Of a stretch of DNA of 64,000 bases, positions 1-9,400 are shown in pieces; the first letter of the stretch is position 1, and each line of letters starts with the position of its first letter. This stretch comes from Lysobacterales bacterium (GTDB lineage Bacteria > Pseudomonadota > Gammaproteobacteria > Xanthomonadales > Xanthomonadaceae). Below the pieces are notes generated by a model. The model worked only from the letters and a program-made list of their open reading frames with translations. It did not search any database and was not told the origin of the DNA. The stretch is from contig JADKCY010000002.1 in NCBI GenBank assembly GCA_016718605.1, forward strand, positions 1,426,001 through 1,490,000, in the 5' to 3' direction. The position numbers and the translations under genes were made by a program.

Positions 1-552
1 CATGACAAAAACCTTGGTCGAAGACTCTTTCATCGAGATCACATCAAGACTCGCTTCCAGAATCGATGTCGCGGTGTACTTCGCCACCGAGCCGAAACCG
101 GGGCAGCAATCCGTCACGGCCAAATCGTTATCGACGGTCTTCGGGACACCAATGCAGTTGACCGGGTAACCAAATGCACGGCTGATCTGCGAGATCTTGT
201 GCGCGGTGTCGGCGCTGTCGTTGCCGCCGTTGTAAAGGAAGTAACGGATATCGTGGGCACGGAACACATCGATCAGCCGTGCGTATTGTTCGCGGTTGTC
301 CTCGATGGACTTCAGTTTGAATCGACAACTGCCAAACGCGCCGCCCGGTGTTTGGGCAAGTGCGCGAATGGCGCTGCTCGATTCCTTGCTGGTATCGATC
401 AAGTCTTCCCGCAGCGCACCGATGATGCCGTTACGCGCAGCCAATACTTTCAGCTTGTGCTGGCGGGCAGTTTCGATCACCGCGCTGGCGGTGGCATTGA
501 TGACGGAGGTGACGCCGCCAGACTGGGCGTACAGCAGTTTTCCAGTGCTCAT
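1..552 (-). CDS. pfp: pyrophosphate-dependent 6-phosphofructokinase, 5' part (runs off the window)
   Basis: The first 184 residues are visible; the gene continues past base 1. The enzyme phosphorylates fructose-6-phosphate in glycolysis, and the PPi type works reversibly with pyrophosphate. The N-terminus MSTGKLLYAQSGGVTSVINA is typical of the PFK family glycine-rich phosphate loop. The donor-binding motif reads GGNDS, with Asp where ATP enzymes have Gly, and the catalytic motif reads PKTVDND, with the Lys that marks PPi enzymes in place of the Gly of ATP-PFK. These two changes support PPi use; this rests on family knowledge, not assay. The ATG at 552 begins the conserved N-terminus. It is divergent from the acyltransferase at 702, so 553-701 should hold both promoters. 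Confidence 0.9.
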   Translation of the reverse strand, partial: MSTGKLLYAQSGGVTSVINATASAVIETARQHKLKVLAARNGIIGALREDLIDTSKESSSAIRALAQTPGGAFGSCRFKLKSIEDNREQYARLIDVFRAHDIRYFLYNGGNDSADTAHKISQISRAFGYPVNCIGVPKTVDNDLAVTDCCPGFGSVAKYTATSILEASLDVISMKESSTKVFVM

Positions 553-701
553 GGGGATTCCGAATGTGAGATGACAACAGCGCGGCGTGGCGTGCAAGGG
601 CGATTTGCCGCAGGCCACAGTGTAGCCGTCGTTCTGCATTGACCGTGAAGTGCTGACGCTATGCAATCATCATCGACTTCGCGCACTGTGGGTCGCCACG
701 C

Positions 702-1844
702 ATGTCTGCTACTACCCAGCCAATCGACCCGCCGACGCCGGGCCATCTCGCAGCGATCACTGGTCTGCGTGGCGTAGCTGCGTTGTGGGTCATGCTGTTT
801 CATCTGTACGAATTCAGCCATCACGCGGATCTGCGCATCGGCGCTGTCGATGTCTCCGGCTGGTTGGCGTCCGGATACTTGGGCGTGGATCTGTTTTTCG
901 TGCTGTCCGGATTTCTGCTGGCGCCTGCATTTATCGACCTCACTCGTCGGCGTGGGCTGCGCACGTTCTGGCGCCACCGCTTCCGACGCGTGCTGCCAGC
1001 GCTCTGGGCACAGATCGTGATCCTGCTGCTGGTCGCCGCTTTGTGGGGACCCGGCTTGCCGTCCGCCGTCGAGATATTCACGAACCTCACCCTGAGCTTC
1101 AACCTGCTGCAGAACTCTTCATCGATCAACCCGGTGTATTGGTCGCTGCCGGTCGAGTGGAATTTTTATCTGCTGCTGCCCTTGCTGGCGCTCGGTTTCC
1201 GCGGCTCGGCGAGACGGGTCAGTCTCACGATTGCTGCATGGATCGCGTTTTCGATCGGTTTCCGATTGTTGTGTGTCTGGGCTTACGGACGCTATGGCAC
1301 AGAGGCGTTGGAATTGGCGCGCTGGATCATCCAACTGCCGGGTCGCATCGATCAGTTTGTCATCGGCATGGGCGCTGCGTGGCTGTCGCTGCAAACCCGC
1401 ATCGATAGCCGTCGTGGCGGTCTGCTCGCTTGGGCGGGTGCGCTCGCGGCACTGGGGCTGGCGGCCTTGGCAAGTCACGTCGGCAACTTCATGGGTGATC
1501 TTCTGCAGCCTTGGGTATGGCTGTTCTACCCGCTGATCGCAGTCGCCTTCGCCAGCCTGAGCTTGGGCGTGTCCAGCGCACCCTCTGGTCTGATCGCCCG
1601 GCTGCTGAGCGTGCGGCCACTGGTTTGGGTCGGGATGATCAGTTACAGCCTGTATCTCTGGCACCTGCCTTTCCTGCAGGCATTCCAGCACCTTTTTGCG
1701 CGTCCCATCGGGCTCACCGACAGCGTTTTGCTGTCCACCGTGATTCTGCTCGCCGCATGGTTGTCCTTCGTGTGGATCGAGCGGCCTTTCTTGCCGGTTC
1801 GCGCTGCATCGCAACACGAATCGCGCGCCTTGGGTCCGGCCTGA
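702..1844 (+). CDS. membrane acyltransferase, acyltransferase-3 (OafA/YrhL) family
   Basis: A 380-residue integral membrane protein that probably moves an acyl group (often acetyl) from the cytoplasm onto a surface sugar or lipid. The family hallmarks are near the N-terminus: ITGLRGVAALWVMLFHLYEF, with the His after the first helix that is thought to be catalytic, and YLGVDLFFVLSGFLL. About ten hydrophobic segments follow, and near the C-terminus come the typical ISYSLYLWHLPFL and a VWIERPF end. The length matches the single-domain family; there is no SGNH domain. The ATG at 702 gives a natural 16-residue cytoplasmic lead. No neighbouring glycan genes reveal the acceptor. Confidence 0.9.
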   Translation: MSATTQPIDPPTPGHLAAITGLRGVAALWVMLFHLYEFSHHADLRIGAVDVSGWLASGYLGVDLFFVLSGFLLAPAFIDLTRRRGLRTFWRHRFRRVLPALWAQIVILLLVAALWGPGLPSAVEIFTNLTLSFNLLQNSSSINPVYWSLPVEWNFYLLLPLLALGFRGSARRVSLTIAAWIAFSIGFRLLCVWAYGRYGTEALELARWIIQLPGRIDQFVIGMGAAWLSLQTRIDSRRGGLLAWAGALAALGLAALASHVGNFMGDLLQPWVWLFYPLIAVAFASLSLGVSSAPSGLIARLLSVRPLVWVGMISYSLYLWHLPFLQAFQHLFARPIGLTDSVLLSTVILLAAWLSFVWIERPFLPVRAASQHESRALGPA

Positions 1845-1987
1845 AGTCCATACCGCCACTTCTGCTTTTGTTGAATTGACTTGGCCGGGCGGCAAGGGGT
1901 ACGTTCCGGTGCCTATCGAAGCAGCAATGTCCGGATCTTGATGGCTTGCCGCCTCTTCCCCATTTCAAACTCACCTTCGGAATTGTC

Positions 1988-2563
1988 ATGCGACTGGTAC
2001 TACTCGGCGCGCCCGGCTCGGGCAAGGGCACCCAGGCAACACGCCTCAAGGAACAACTGCAGGTACCGCATATCTCCACCGGCGATCTGCTGCGCGCGGC
2101 GGTTGCAGCGGGCACGCCACTTGGCCTGCAGGCCAAGGCGGTGATGGAACGTGGCGAGCTGGTCTCCGACGAGATCGTGCTTGGCATGCTGGAAGAACGA
2201 TTCAAACAGGCGGACATCGCTGCGGGTTTCATTCTGGATGGCTATCCGCGCAATCTGGCTCAAGCCAGCGCATTGGATGCCCTGCTGAATCGCCTGTCGC
2301 TGCCAGTGGATGTCGCCGTGCAATTGGATGTCAGCACCGAGCTGTTGATTCAGCGCATCGCCGGTCGCGCGCAAGCAGAGGGCCGCGCCGATGACAGCCC
2401 CGAAGCCGTTGCCAATCGTCTGCGAGTGTATTCCGACCAAACCGCCCCAGTAATCGACTTCTATCGCCAACGCGGGAAGTTGGTCTGCGTGTTTGGTGTC
2501 GGTGCGATGGAGGAAGTCTCGCAGCGCGTGTTGGATGCCATCACCCAGGCCACGGCAAAGTAG
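1988..2563 (+). CDS. adk: adenylate kinase, short-lid form
   Basis: Interconverts ATP + AMP and 2 ADP in the cytoplasm. The protein is 191 residues. The P-loop GAPGSGKGT is at residues 7-15, HISTGDLLR forms the AMP site, and LDGYPRNLAQA carries the conserved Arg. The lid between about 125 and 140 is short (GRAQAEGRADDSPEAVANRL), without the long zinc-type insert; this is the short form also known in xanthomonads. An in-frame upstream ATG at 1946 would add 14 unconserved residues, so the ATG at 1988, directly before RLVLLGAPG, was chosen. It lies in a row with the membrane ORF and mpl. Confidence 0.97.
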   Translation: MRLVLLGAPGSGKGTQATRLKEQLQVPHISTGDLLRAAVAAGTPLGLQAKAVMERGELVSDEIVLGMLEERFKQADIAAGFILDGYPRNLAQASALDALLNRLSLPVDVAVQLDVSTELLIQRIAGRAQAEGRADDSPEAVANRLRVYSDQTAPVIDFYRQRGKLVCVFGVGAMEEVSQRVLDAITQATAK

Positions 2564-2621
2564 GTCGCCTGTTCGACCGCGTTGAGGCATCATCCTTGAT
2601 TGGATTCCTCCGCTCGCGGGA

Positions 2622-3158
2622 GTGTGGCAAGTGAACAGCTTCATCCGTCAATTGTGGGCGCTGTGTCTGTTACGCACAGGCCCACAGGACATGCCGGTTA
2701 CGCCGCAACTTGCCACCCAGCTCGTCATCGCTCTGGTGCTGCTGCAAGTGGGCGCCAGTCTGATGCTGGGTGCCGATGACGCGCTGGCCGCCCGGATGCT
2801 GTTGTCGGTGTTCCTGCTGGTCGTGCCGGCTTGGTGGCTGTTGGGCCTGAAGCGTACGCCCGAGCGTCTGCCACAGACGTTGACAGCGCTGGCTGGAACC
2901 AGCCTGCTGATCAGCATGATCATGCTGCCACTGTCTGCGTTAGTGATCGGCCTGCCGCCGCCGACTGCAGAAACGCCGCCAACCGGCGCGCAGATGTTCG
3001 CTGCACTGGTCACCTTCGCGCTGCTGGCCTGGAAACTGTCGATCGACACCCACATCTGGCGCAACGCGTTGGAAGTTCCACGCGCACTGGCAATGGCGCT
3101 CGCGCTGGTGCTGTTCCTTGGCGAAATTGCACTCAACCAGCTGTTCCCCGGAGCCTGA
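2622..3158 (+). CDS. hypothetical inner-membrane protein
   Basis: 178 residues with about four or five hydrophobic segments (roughly 30-48, 52-72, 90-112, 124-138 and 155-172). No catalytic motif is seen, and the family is not recognised with confidence. The stop codon directly abuts the ATG of mpl (TGA at 3156-3158, ATG at 3159), so it is very likely co-transcribed and perhaps translationally coupled with mpl. The start is uncertain: GTG at 2622, GTG at 2631 (after a GGGAG stretch) and ATG at 2691 are all possible. The adk-ORF-mpl order suggests a conserved small operon, but what the protein does cannot be read from sequence. Confidence 0.75.
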   Translation: MWQVNSFIRQLWALCLLRTGPQDMPVTPQLATQLVIALVLLQVGASLMLGADDALAARMLLSVFLLVVPAWWLLGLKRTPERLPQTLTALAGTSLLISMIMLPLSALVIGLPPPTAETPPTGAQMFAALVTFALLAWKLSIDTHIWRNALEVPRALAMALALVLFLGEIALNQLFPGA

Positions 3159-4538
3159 ATGAAGCTGCATGTGCTTGGAATTTGCGGCACCTTCATGGGC
3201 GGCCTGGCGGCGCTGGCACGCGAGCTGGGTGACGCGGTGGAAGGCAGCGATCAAAATGTCTATCCGCCCATGAGTGAGCAACTCGCGGCGCTGGGCATCG
3301 CACTGCGGCAGGGCTACCTGCCCGAGCATCTGAGCACAGACGTGGATCGCGTGGTGGTCGGCAATGCGCTGTCGCGTGGCAACGCCGCCGTCGAACACGT
3401 GTTGGACGCCGGGTTGGATTACACCTCGGGCGCGCAATGGCTGGCCGAGCGCGTGTTGCGTGGCCGTCGCACGCTGGCTGTTGCAGGCACACATGGCAAA
3501 ACAACCACCAGTTCCCTGCTGGCCTGGTTGCTCGAATCGGCGGGCCTGCAGCCGGGCTTTTTGATTGGCGGCGTGCCGGAGAACTTTGGTGTTTCGGCGC
3601 GACTGGGCAACGGAAATTGCTTTGTGGTCGAAGCAGATGAGTACGACACCGCGTTCTTCGACAAGCGCTCCAAGTTCGTCCACTACCGGCCCGAGATCGC
3701 GATCCTCAACAATCTCGAGTACGACCACGCCGACATCTTTCCTGACCTCGGCGCCATCCAGCGTCAGTTCCATCATCTGGTGCGGATCGTGCCGCGTCGC
3801 GGCAAATTGATCGTCAATGCCGAAGACGCTGCTTTGGCCGCCGTGCTGGCAATGGGCTGCTGGACACCCGTCGAGCGTTTTGGCATCGATAGCGCAGCGG
3901 ACTGGAACGCCCATCTGTTGGTCGACGATGGCAGTGCCTTCGAGGTCTATCGTCATGGCCAGCGTTTGGGCGAAGTGCATTGGTCACTGCTCGGTCGCCA
4001 CAACGTGATGAATGCACTGGCTGCCTTGGCCGCCGCCAGTGCCGCGGGCGCTGACCCGGTCGACCTGCTCCCCGCATTCAGCACATTCCACAACGTCAAG
4101 CGGCGATTGCAGGTGCTTGGCACACCGCACGGTCAGACCGTCTATGACGATTTCGCACATCACCCGACCGCCATTCGAACCACGCTGGCCGGGTTGCGTG
4201 CCAAGATCGGCGCCGCGCGCATCGTGGTCGCTATCGAGCCACGCAGCAACTCGATGCGCTTGGGCGCGCATGCGGCAGAACTCGCACCCTCGCTTCACGA
4301 GGCCGATCTGGTCGTGTTTCTGCGGCGCCCAGAATTGCCCTGGGATGCGGAAGCCGTGATCGGCAGGCTGCGAGGTGAAGGTGTTGCCGTGCCATCGGTC
4401 GACGCCCTGCTGGATACCCTGCACCACCACACTCGCGCCGGTGACCATGTGGTGTTCATGTCGAACGGCGGTTTCGAAGGCGCGCCGAGGCGTTGGGCAT
4501 CAACACCTAGCGATCGTGCGCCCTTCCGCCCAGCTTAG
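3159..4538 (+). CDS. mpl: UDP-N-acetylmuramate:L-alanyl-gamma-D-glutamyl-meso-diaminopimelate ligase
   Basis: Peptidoglycan recycling ligase that joins recovered tripeptide to UDP-MurNAc. It is 459 residues, the usual Mpl length, with the Mur ligase three-domain plan. The N-terminal Rossmann-like part starts MKLHVLGICGTFMGG; the ATP loop GTHGKTTTSS is at about 110-119; EADEYDTAFFD and NNLEYDHADIF follow as in Mpl and MurC; and the C-terminal domain carries VYDDFAHHPTAI and IEPRSNSM. The EYDTAFFDKRSKF stretch favours Mpl over MurC. The ATG at 3159 immediately follows the stop of the upstream membrane ORF. Confidence 0.96.
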   Translation: MKLHVLGICGTFMGGLAALARELGDAVEGSDQNVYPPMSEQLAALGIALRQGYLPEHLSTDVDRVVVGNALSRGNAAVEHVLDAGLDYTSGAQWLAERVLRGRRTLAVAGTHGKTTTSSLLAWLLESAGLQPGFLIGGVPENFGVSARLGNGNCFVVEADEYDTAFFDKRSKFVHYRPEIAILNNLEYDHADIFPDLGAIQRQFHHLVRIVPRRGKLIVNAEDAALAAVLAMGCWTPVERFGIDSAADWNAHLLVDDGSAFEVYRHGQRLGEVHWSLLGRHNVMNALAALAAASAAGADPVDLLPAFSTFHNVKRRLQVLGTPHGQTVYDDFAHHPTAIRTTLAGLRAKIGAARIVVAIEPRSNSMRLGAHAAELAPSLHEADLVVFLRRPELPWDAEAVIGRLRGEGVAVPSVDALLDTLHHHTRAGDHVVFMSNGGFEGAPRRWASTPSDRAPFRPA

Positions 4539-4700
4539 GTCAGATCGACCTTTCGCATTGGTGAAGTTGTCGGCCAAGAGACGCAGTGATAGTCTCGCAC
4601 GCGAGTCTCGTGGTTCGATAACGCTCGATACATCACTCTGCGTTGCCCTTGACCTCAACCATTCTCACGGCGTAACCGAATTCCTGTAGGGGGAATCCCA

Positions 4701-5375
4701 ATGAAGTTGAAGATGACACTTGCTCTAGCCATTGCGGCGGCGATGTCGGGCGCGCTGTTTGCGCAGACCGCCACCATGACGCGCGAAGAAGCGCTGGCCT
4801 ATGAAATCTCGCTGAAAAATACGCCGCAAGCCAATGCACCGGCGCAAGTGCTGGCCAGCGTGAGCTACAGCGACACCACAGTCGGTGGTCCGGAGACGAA
4901 CCGCAACTTCGCCGATTGCTCCGGCATCTCGGGCTTGGGCCCCGTCACCTATCACGCGCAGTTGTTCCACGTCGGCACCACCGGCGCACACAATATTTCG
5001 AGTATCCAAGACGGTTTCGACGGCTACATCCACATCTACAGCCCGAGTTTCGACCCGGCGGATGCGATGATCAATTGCGTGATCGGTGACGATGACGGTG
5101 ATGGTGGCATTGGTACCTCGGATATCGATGCAGTTGTGCTGACCGCAGGCGTGCAGTACGTGCTCGTCACTGAAGGCTTTGAAAATGGCGAGGAAGGCAC
5201 CTTCACCAACACCATCGACGGTCCTGGCGCCGTGACTCTGGGCGCTTTGGGTGGCGGCTTGCCTGATCCCGTGCCGCAACCGAACGTCATCCCGGCCAAC
5301 GGCGTCAAAACCTTGGGCCTGATGGCGGTATTGCTGTCCTTGGTCGGTTTTGCAGTGCTTCGCCGTCGCGGCTAA
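4701..5375 (+). CDS. secreted protein with IPTL-like C-terminal sorting tail
   Basis: 224 residues. A clear signal peptide (MKLKMTLALAIAAAMSGALFAQ) is followed by an acidic domain containing FADCSGISG, an aspartate-rich run GDDDGDGG and LVTEGFENGEEG, which resembles PPC-like or other surface beta domains. After a proline linker (GLPDPVPQPNVIP) comes a hydrophobic helix and a basic end (VGFAVLRRRG). This tail has the Pro - hydrophobic segment - Arg cluster layout of PEP-CTERM/IPTL-CTERM signals, which exosortase-type enzymes process, but not the exact IPTLxxWG text. A strong ribosome site (AGGGGG) precedes the ATG. The same type of tail ends the 1097-residue protein at 54919-58212. The function of the body is unknown. 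Confidence 0.85.
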   Translation: MKLKMTLALAIAAAMSGALFAQTATMTREEALAYEISLKNTPQANAPAQVLASVSYSDTTVGGPETNRNFADCSGISGLGPVTYHAQLFHVGTTGAHNISSIQDGFDGYIHIYSPSFDPADAMINCVIGDDDGDGGIGTSDIDAVVLTAGVQYVLVTEGFENGEEGTFTNTIDGPGAVTLGALGGGLPDPVPQPNVIPANGVKTLGLMAVLLSLVGFAVLRRRG

Positions 5376-5407
5376 GTATCTCGCCTACCCGCAACGGTTG
5401 AGAATAG

Positions 5408-5433
5408 CGCCCGCTTTGCGGGCGTTTTTCTTT
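5408..5433 (+). terminator. rho-independent terminator after the surface-protein gene
   Basis: A perfect 7-bp stem, CGCCCGC / GCGGGCG, with a TTT loop, is followed by five T and then CTTT. It lies 33 bases after the stop of the gene ending at 5375. Confidence 0.9.
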
Positions 5434-5529
5434 GGCTGGATCGAGCGCCGTTGACGCGTCCGCCAGACATGACGCACAGCGTGCTTTGCGCGATCATGCG
5501 TCACCCCTTTCAGCAGCAATGGACCATTG

Positions 5530-5796
5530 ATGGCCACCGGTTGGGCACACGACGGCGCAGTACAGGAACAGATCGACGCGACCGTAAAGGACGCCATCGA
5601 GCGAGCGCGTGCACAGTTGCGCTCGGGACCCAGTCTTAGCCATTGCGAGGAATGCGACGCAGCCATTCCCGAGGCGCGCCGCAAGGCCGTTGCGGGTGTG
5701 CGGCTATGTATCGATTGCCAACAGACCCATGACCAGCAGCAGGGCGCGATGTCCGGCTACAACCGCCGTGGCAGTAAGGACAGCCAACTGCGCTGA
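5530..5796 (+). CDS. small DksA/TraR-type zinc finger protein (YbiI-like)
   Basis: 88 residues. The four cysteines sit in CEEC (near residue 41) and CIDC (near 62), the C4 zinc finger of the DksA/TraR family. The flanking text (IPEARRKAVAGVRLC and the C-terminal end YNRRGSKDSQLR) is what the YbiI subfamily shows. YbiI-type proteins lack the long coiled coil of DksA, and their role is not settled; binding to RNA polymerase is an inference from the family. The ATG at 5530 gives MATGWAHDGAV, the conserved start; a TTG lies one codon earlier. Confidence 0.9.
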   Translation: MATGWAHDGAVQEQIDATVKDAIERARAQLRSGPSLSHCEECDAAIPEARRKAVAGVRLCIDCQQTHDQQQGAMSGYNRRGSKDSQLR

Positions 5797-5806
5797 GACA
5801 GCGCGC

Positions 5807-6127
5807 TCAGTTGAAGATGATTTCGTAGCGCATGCCTTGGGCGTCGCGTCCAACCGGCGTCAAAAACAGCACCATGGGCCCACGATGGGGATGATCAAAC
5901 TGGTGCTGACCTTGCTGGAACACCGGCGCCAAAGGGCCAAGCAATTGCAGGGAAAATCCCCCTTGCACCCGCCCACTGGGATAGGGATTTCGCAACACGC
6001 CATCCAGCACGCAATCCAGCGTACCGTCGGCTGCATGCAGCCGAACTGACTGCCCTAGCAAGCACTCGAAGTCCTCGGCGACCAAACACGCCAAGTCAAC
6101 CGGCATATCAGACGTGCAATCACTCAT
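5807..6127 (-). CDS. small DUF6916-like protein
   Basis: 106 residues from the ATG at 6127. The pattern agrees with my memory of DUF6916: a C-terminal core with FSLQLLGPLAPVFQQGQHQF, then a HPHRGPMVLFLTPVGRD segment and the end MRYEIIFN. Such proteins are often linked to phage-tail-like or contractile structures, but nothing here supports that. The open frame extends upstream to 6367, but the added 80 residues are low-complexity and unconserved in look. It converges on the YbiI-like gene, with 10 bases between the two stop codons and no terminator. Confidence 0.65.
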   Translation of the reverse strand: MSDCTSDMPVDLACLVAEDFECLLGQSVRLHAADGTLDCVLDGVLRNPYPSGRVQGGFSLQLLGPLAPVFQQGQHQFDHPHRGPMVLFLTPVGRDAQGMRYEIIFN

Positions 6128-6430
6128 TGGAGCGCATCCAGAACAGGGCTCGCCATGATCGCATGCAAGCCGCATCTGCACGCTATTACGGGCTGCTGAT
6201 ATCCCAACGGGCAGCCACTGCCGACAGCCGCCGTCCCACACGCGCCTTGGGACAACCCCCACGAAGGGCCGAGGGCGGCAACTGCCGCCCTCGGGGGTGC
6301 CTATCGCCTGAGCATTGGAAGCCGCCAAATTCGAACCGACTGGGCTGCCATCCATCTGACGATCCATACGCGGTGTGGCGCTCCAGCAGGGCGTCGTTCA
6401 ACGCCCTGCTGGCAGCCCACCAATCATCAT

Positions 6431-9400
6431 CTAGCCTTCGAAACCGTGGCGGAAAATCAGGTTGGTGTTGGCAACACGACAACTCTGGATGCGCAGATCG
6501 TCCACATACCATCCTTCGGTACCAATCGAGCTGTCGCTACCCAGACGGAAACGGAACTGCACGTTCTGTCCGGCGTAGGCATTCAGATCGACGACGGCGC
6601 GTGTCCAATCCTGCGAGCGGCACCATGCGCTCAGTCCGCCCAAGGGGTTGCTCCAAGAGGTGCTGATCGTTCCGTCATAGGGATCGGTCAACAGTGATCC
6701 AGCGGGAACCTGAGTCCAGTTGGTGCCACCATCGGTCGAAACTTCCAGCAAACCGCCGTCCCAACAGGATGTCCCGGTTCCTTCAAACGCGTGGAACGAC
6801 CAGTAGGTCAGCGAGTAGCCGGTGTCGCCCGTGGGCAGGGTGTAGCTGGGCGTCACCAGACGCTGGTCACTGACAGTCGCACTGTCGATACCCTTGAACG
6901 AGTTCGCGGGTGAGTGATTGCGCACGGTGCTGAGGGCCCATGTATCGCCGGTGCCCGAGTGCGTCCAACCTGTCGCGCCCGTCTCAAGGTTGTCCAGTGC
7001 GATTTCCACCACGTCGGTGCCCAGCGGGCAGTCGCCCGGCAGGGCTTCGGTGGTGAAGCTGCGAACGACCGACGTCGTGCTGCCGCAGATATTGGTAGCG
7101 GTGACACGCCAGTAGAGCACGCTGTTCGACGGCAGTTCGTTGCCGACAAAGCTGGCATTGGTCGCGGTCACCAGCGCAGAACGGATGACATTGCTGAACC
7201 CGGCATCGGTGGCGACTTCCAGCAAATACTCATCGGCCTGCGATCCCGGTGACCAGCCAAACGCGCCGCCGGTCGCAAAACCAATCACGCCATCGGCGGG
7301 TTCCGTCAGTGAGACGGCCCCGGCATCGGCCGTTGTCAGCTTTAGGCTGACGGCATCGTTGCGAGTATCCACACCGTCGGTACCCGACACGTTGATCGAA
7401 TAGGTGCCTGCAGCGGCGACATTCAGATTGCTGAAATCGAGCGTCGTATTGCTGCCCGGGGTTACCGTTGTGGACGCCAAGGCAGCCGTGGCACCGCCAG
7501 GCGTCCCGGTGAAGGACAGATTGACCGGTGTGCTGAAGCCCAGAATCGAACCCACCGCGACCGAGTAGCTGGCGGCTGAGCTGTCCTGCGTACAGATCTG
7601 CTGCGATTCGGGTTCCGCATTGACGGTGAAGGTGGGCTCTTCCAAGCCATTCGACACGACCAACGCGAAGTCCTGATCGGTGGCATCGCCACTACCCGGC
7701 ACGCCATCACCAGCGATATTGGTGGGAATCACGCGGACGGTAATCGCCCCGTTGGTGCCCGGCGGCAGGAAAACGGCCTCGTAGTTGTTACGCGTGTCAG
7801 CGGTACCACCGGTAACACTGTTGTGCACGTTGAACACGTTGCCTTTGTAGGTCGTGCCATCCACATCGACCTCAAGATCGAGGTTATTGATGTAGGCGTT
7901 ACCCGACAATGGGCCCGGCGCGTCGGTCCAGGTCAGCACGACGCGCACCGGCTTCGCATTGTCCGCCACGGCGCCGATCCACTGGTAATTGGCACCCCCG
8001 GAGTTATCGAAGGTAACGGTCTGGTCAACCATGAACTTGGGCGTGCTGTCGAACAGCAAGTCCATGTTCGGCATGCCATAGCCCTGAGTCTGAGTCGGCA
8101 GGTTTCCGCCGTTATCAACGCCATTCAGAGGCGTGGGGTGGGCCAGCAAATAGGCCTTCAGGCCGGCAGGCGAGGGTGCAGTCAGGGTGGTGCCGCCGCC
8201 ATCGAACAGCAGATTGTCCTGTGGGGTGTTGCGCAGCCAATAGTAGACCAGCGAGGCCACACCCGACACGGCGGGCGTTGAATGGCTGGTGCCCGAGGAC
8301 GCGGCATACGTGGCATTGCCCGCAGGACGCGCATCGTCGCAGGTACCGCCACCCTGGCCAGTCGGCGCTTGCGTTCCGGTGATATGCGTGCCTGGCGCAG
8401 TGATTTCCGGCTTGGTACGGCTATCGTCGGTGGGGCCACGGCTGGAAAAATCGATAGTGTCCATCGCATCGTCGGCGCCGGTGGGGCCAACGCCGCAGCC
8501 ATCCGTCCAGTTGCCATTCTCGTCGGTCGGACGCCAGTTTTCCGAGGCGCCGACGGTCAAGACGTTCTTGCCGGTACCGGGCGTGCCGATGGTGTTGGCA
8601 CCCGCCCCGGAGTTGCCCGCGGAGAATACGAAAAACATCTGCTGATTGCCGGCTTCCGTCGTGTCCGAGTCACGTGAACCCGCATCGTAGGCTTGCGATG
8701 AGTCGTCGTAGGCACCGCCAACAGCCGCACCCCAGGAGTTGGTTGAAATGGCTGCACCATTGTCCTGATTGCGCTTGATCACACCCACATCATTGCCGCC
8801 ACAGTTGGTGACGTCGTAGCTGCCGCCACCGGTAAAGATGCGGGTGCCAGCGAAGCGCGCGAAGGGATTGATACCCAGACCGCGTTGATAACCCATGCCA
8901 CTCGCGACATCGGTGATCGGGAAGCGCGCGCCCACCACTTCACTATTGGCGCGCACATCGTAGCCGCCAACAATGTTGGTGTTGATGTGGCCGTGACCAC
9001 CGACGGCTTCGGTTGCGTTGGGCACGCACGCCGTGTTCTGCAGCATGCGCGAGATGTTCGACGTCGTGCCGTTGACCCACAGTGTGGCGTCCTGCGGCGT
9101 ATTGTCCATGTCGTCGACGCCGTCGTCAGTGACATCGACGATGGGGTAATCGGCAGGAATATTCGAGAAGCCGCGACTGATCAACCACGACAGGTAGCCG
9201 ATGCCGGTTGGTGCCGAGCCATCGCCGGTCAACTGTCCTGCGAGGATCTGGTTCTGCACTTCGTCGTTCAGTTCGCGCTGAACATAACGGCCAACCCACA
9301 CGACGTCCGGCAAGGCCGCAATGGCGGCGACGTCGGATTCATTGACGATGAAGCGTGCGTTGCGGTAGTTGAGGATGTCGTACCAGTTCTGGGTTTGCTG

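Noticed and set aside
1870..1905. TTGACT-like box before adk
   Set aside because: The -10 region at the right distance (GTACGT) does not resemble TATAAT, so no promoter is claimed.
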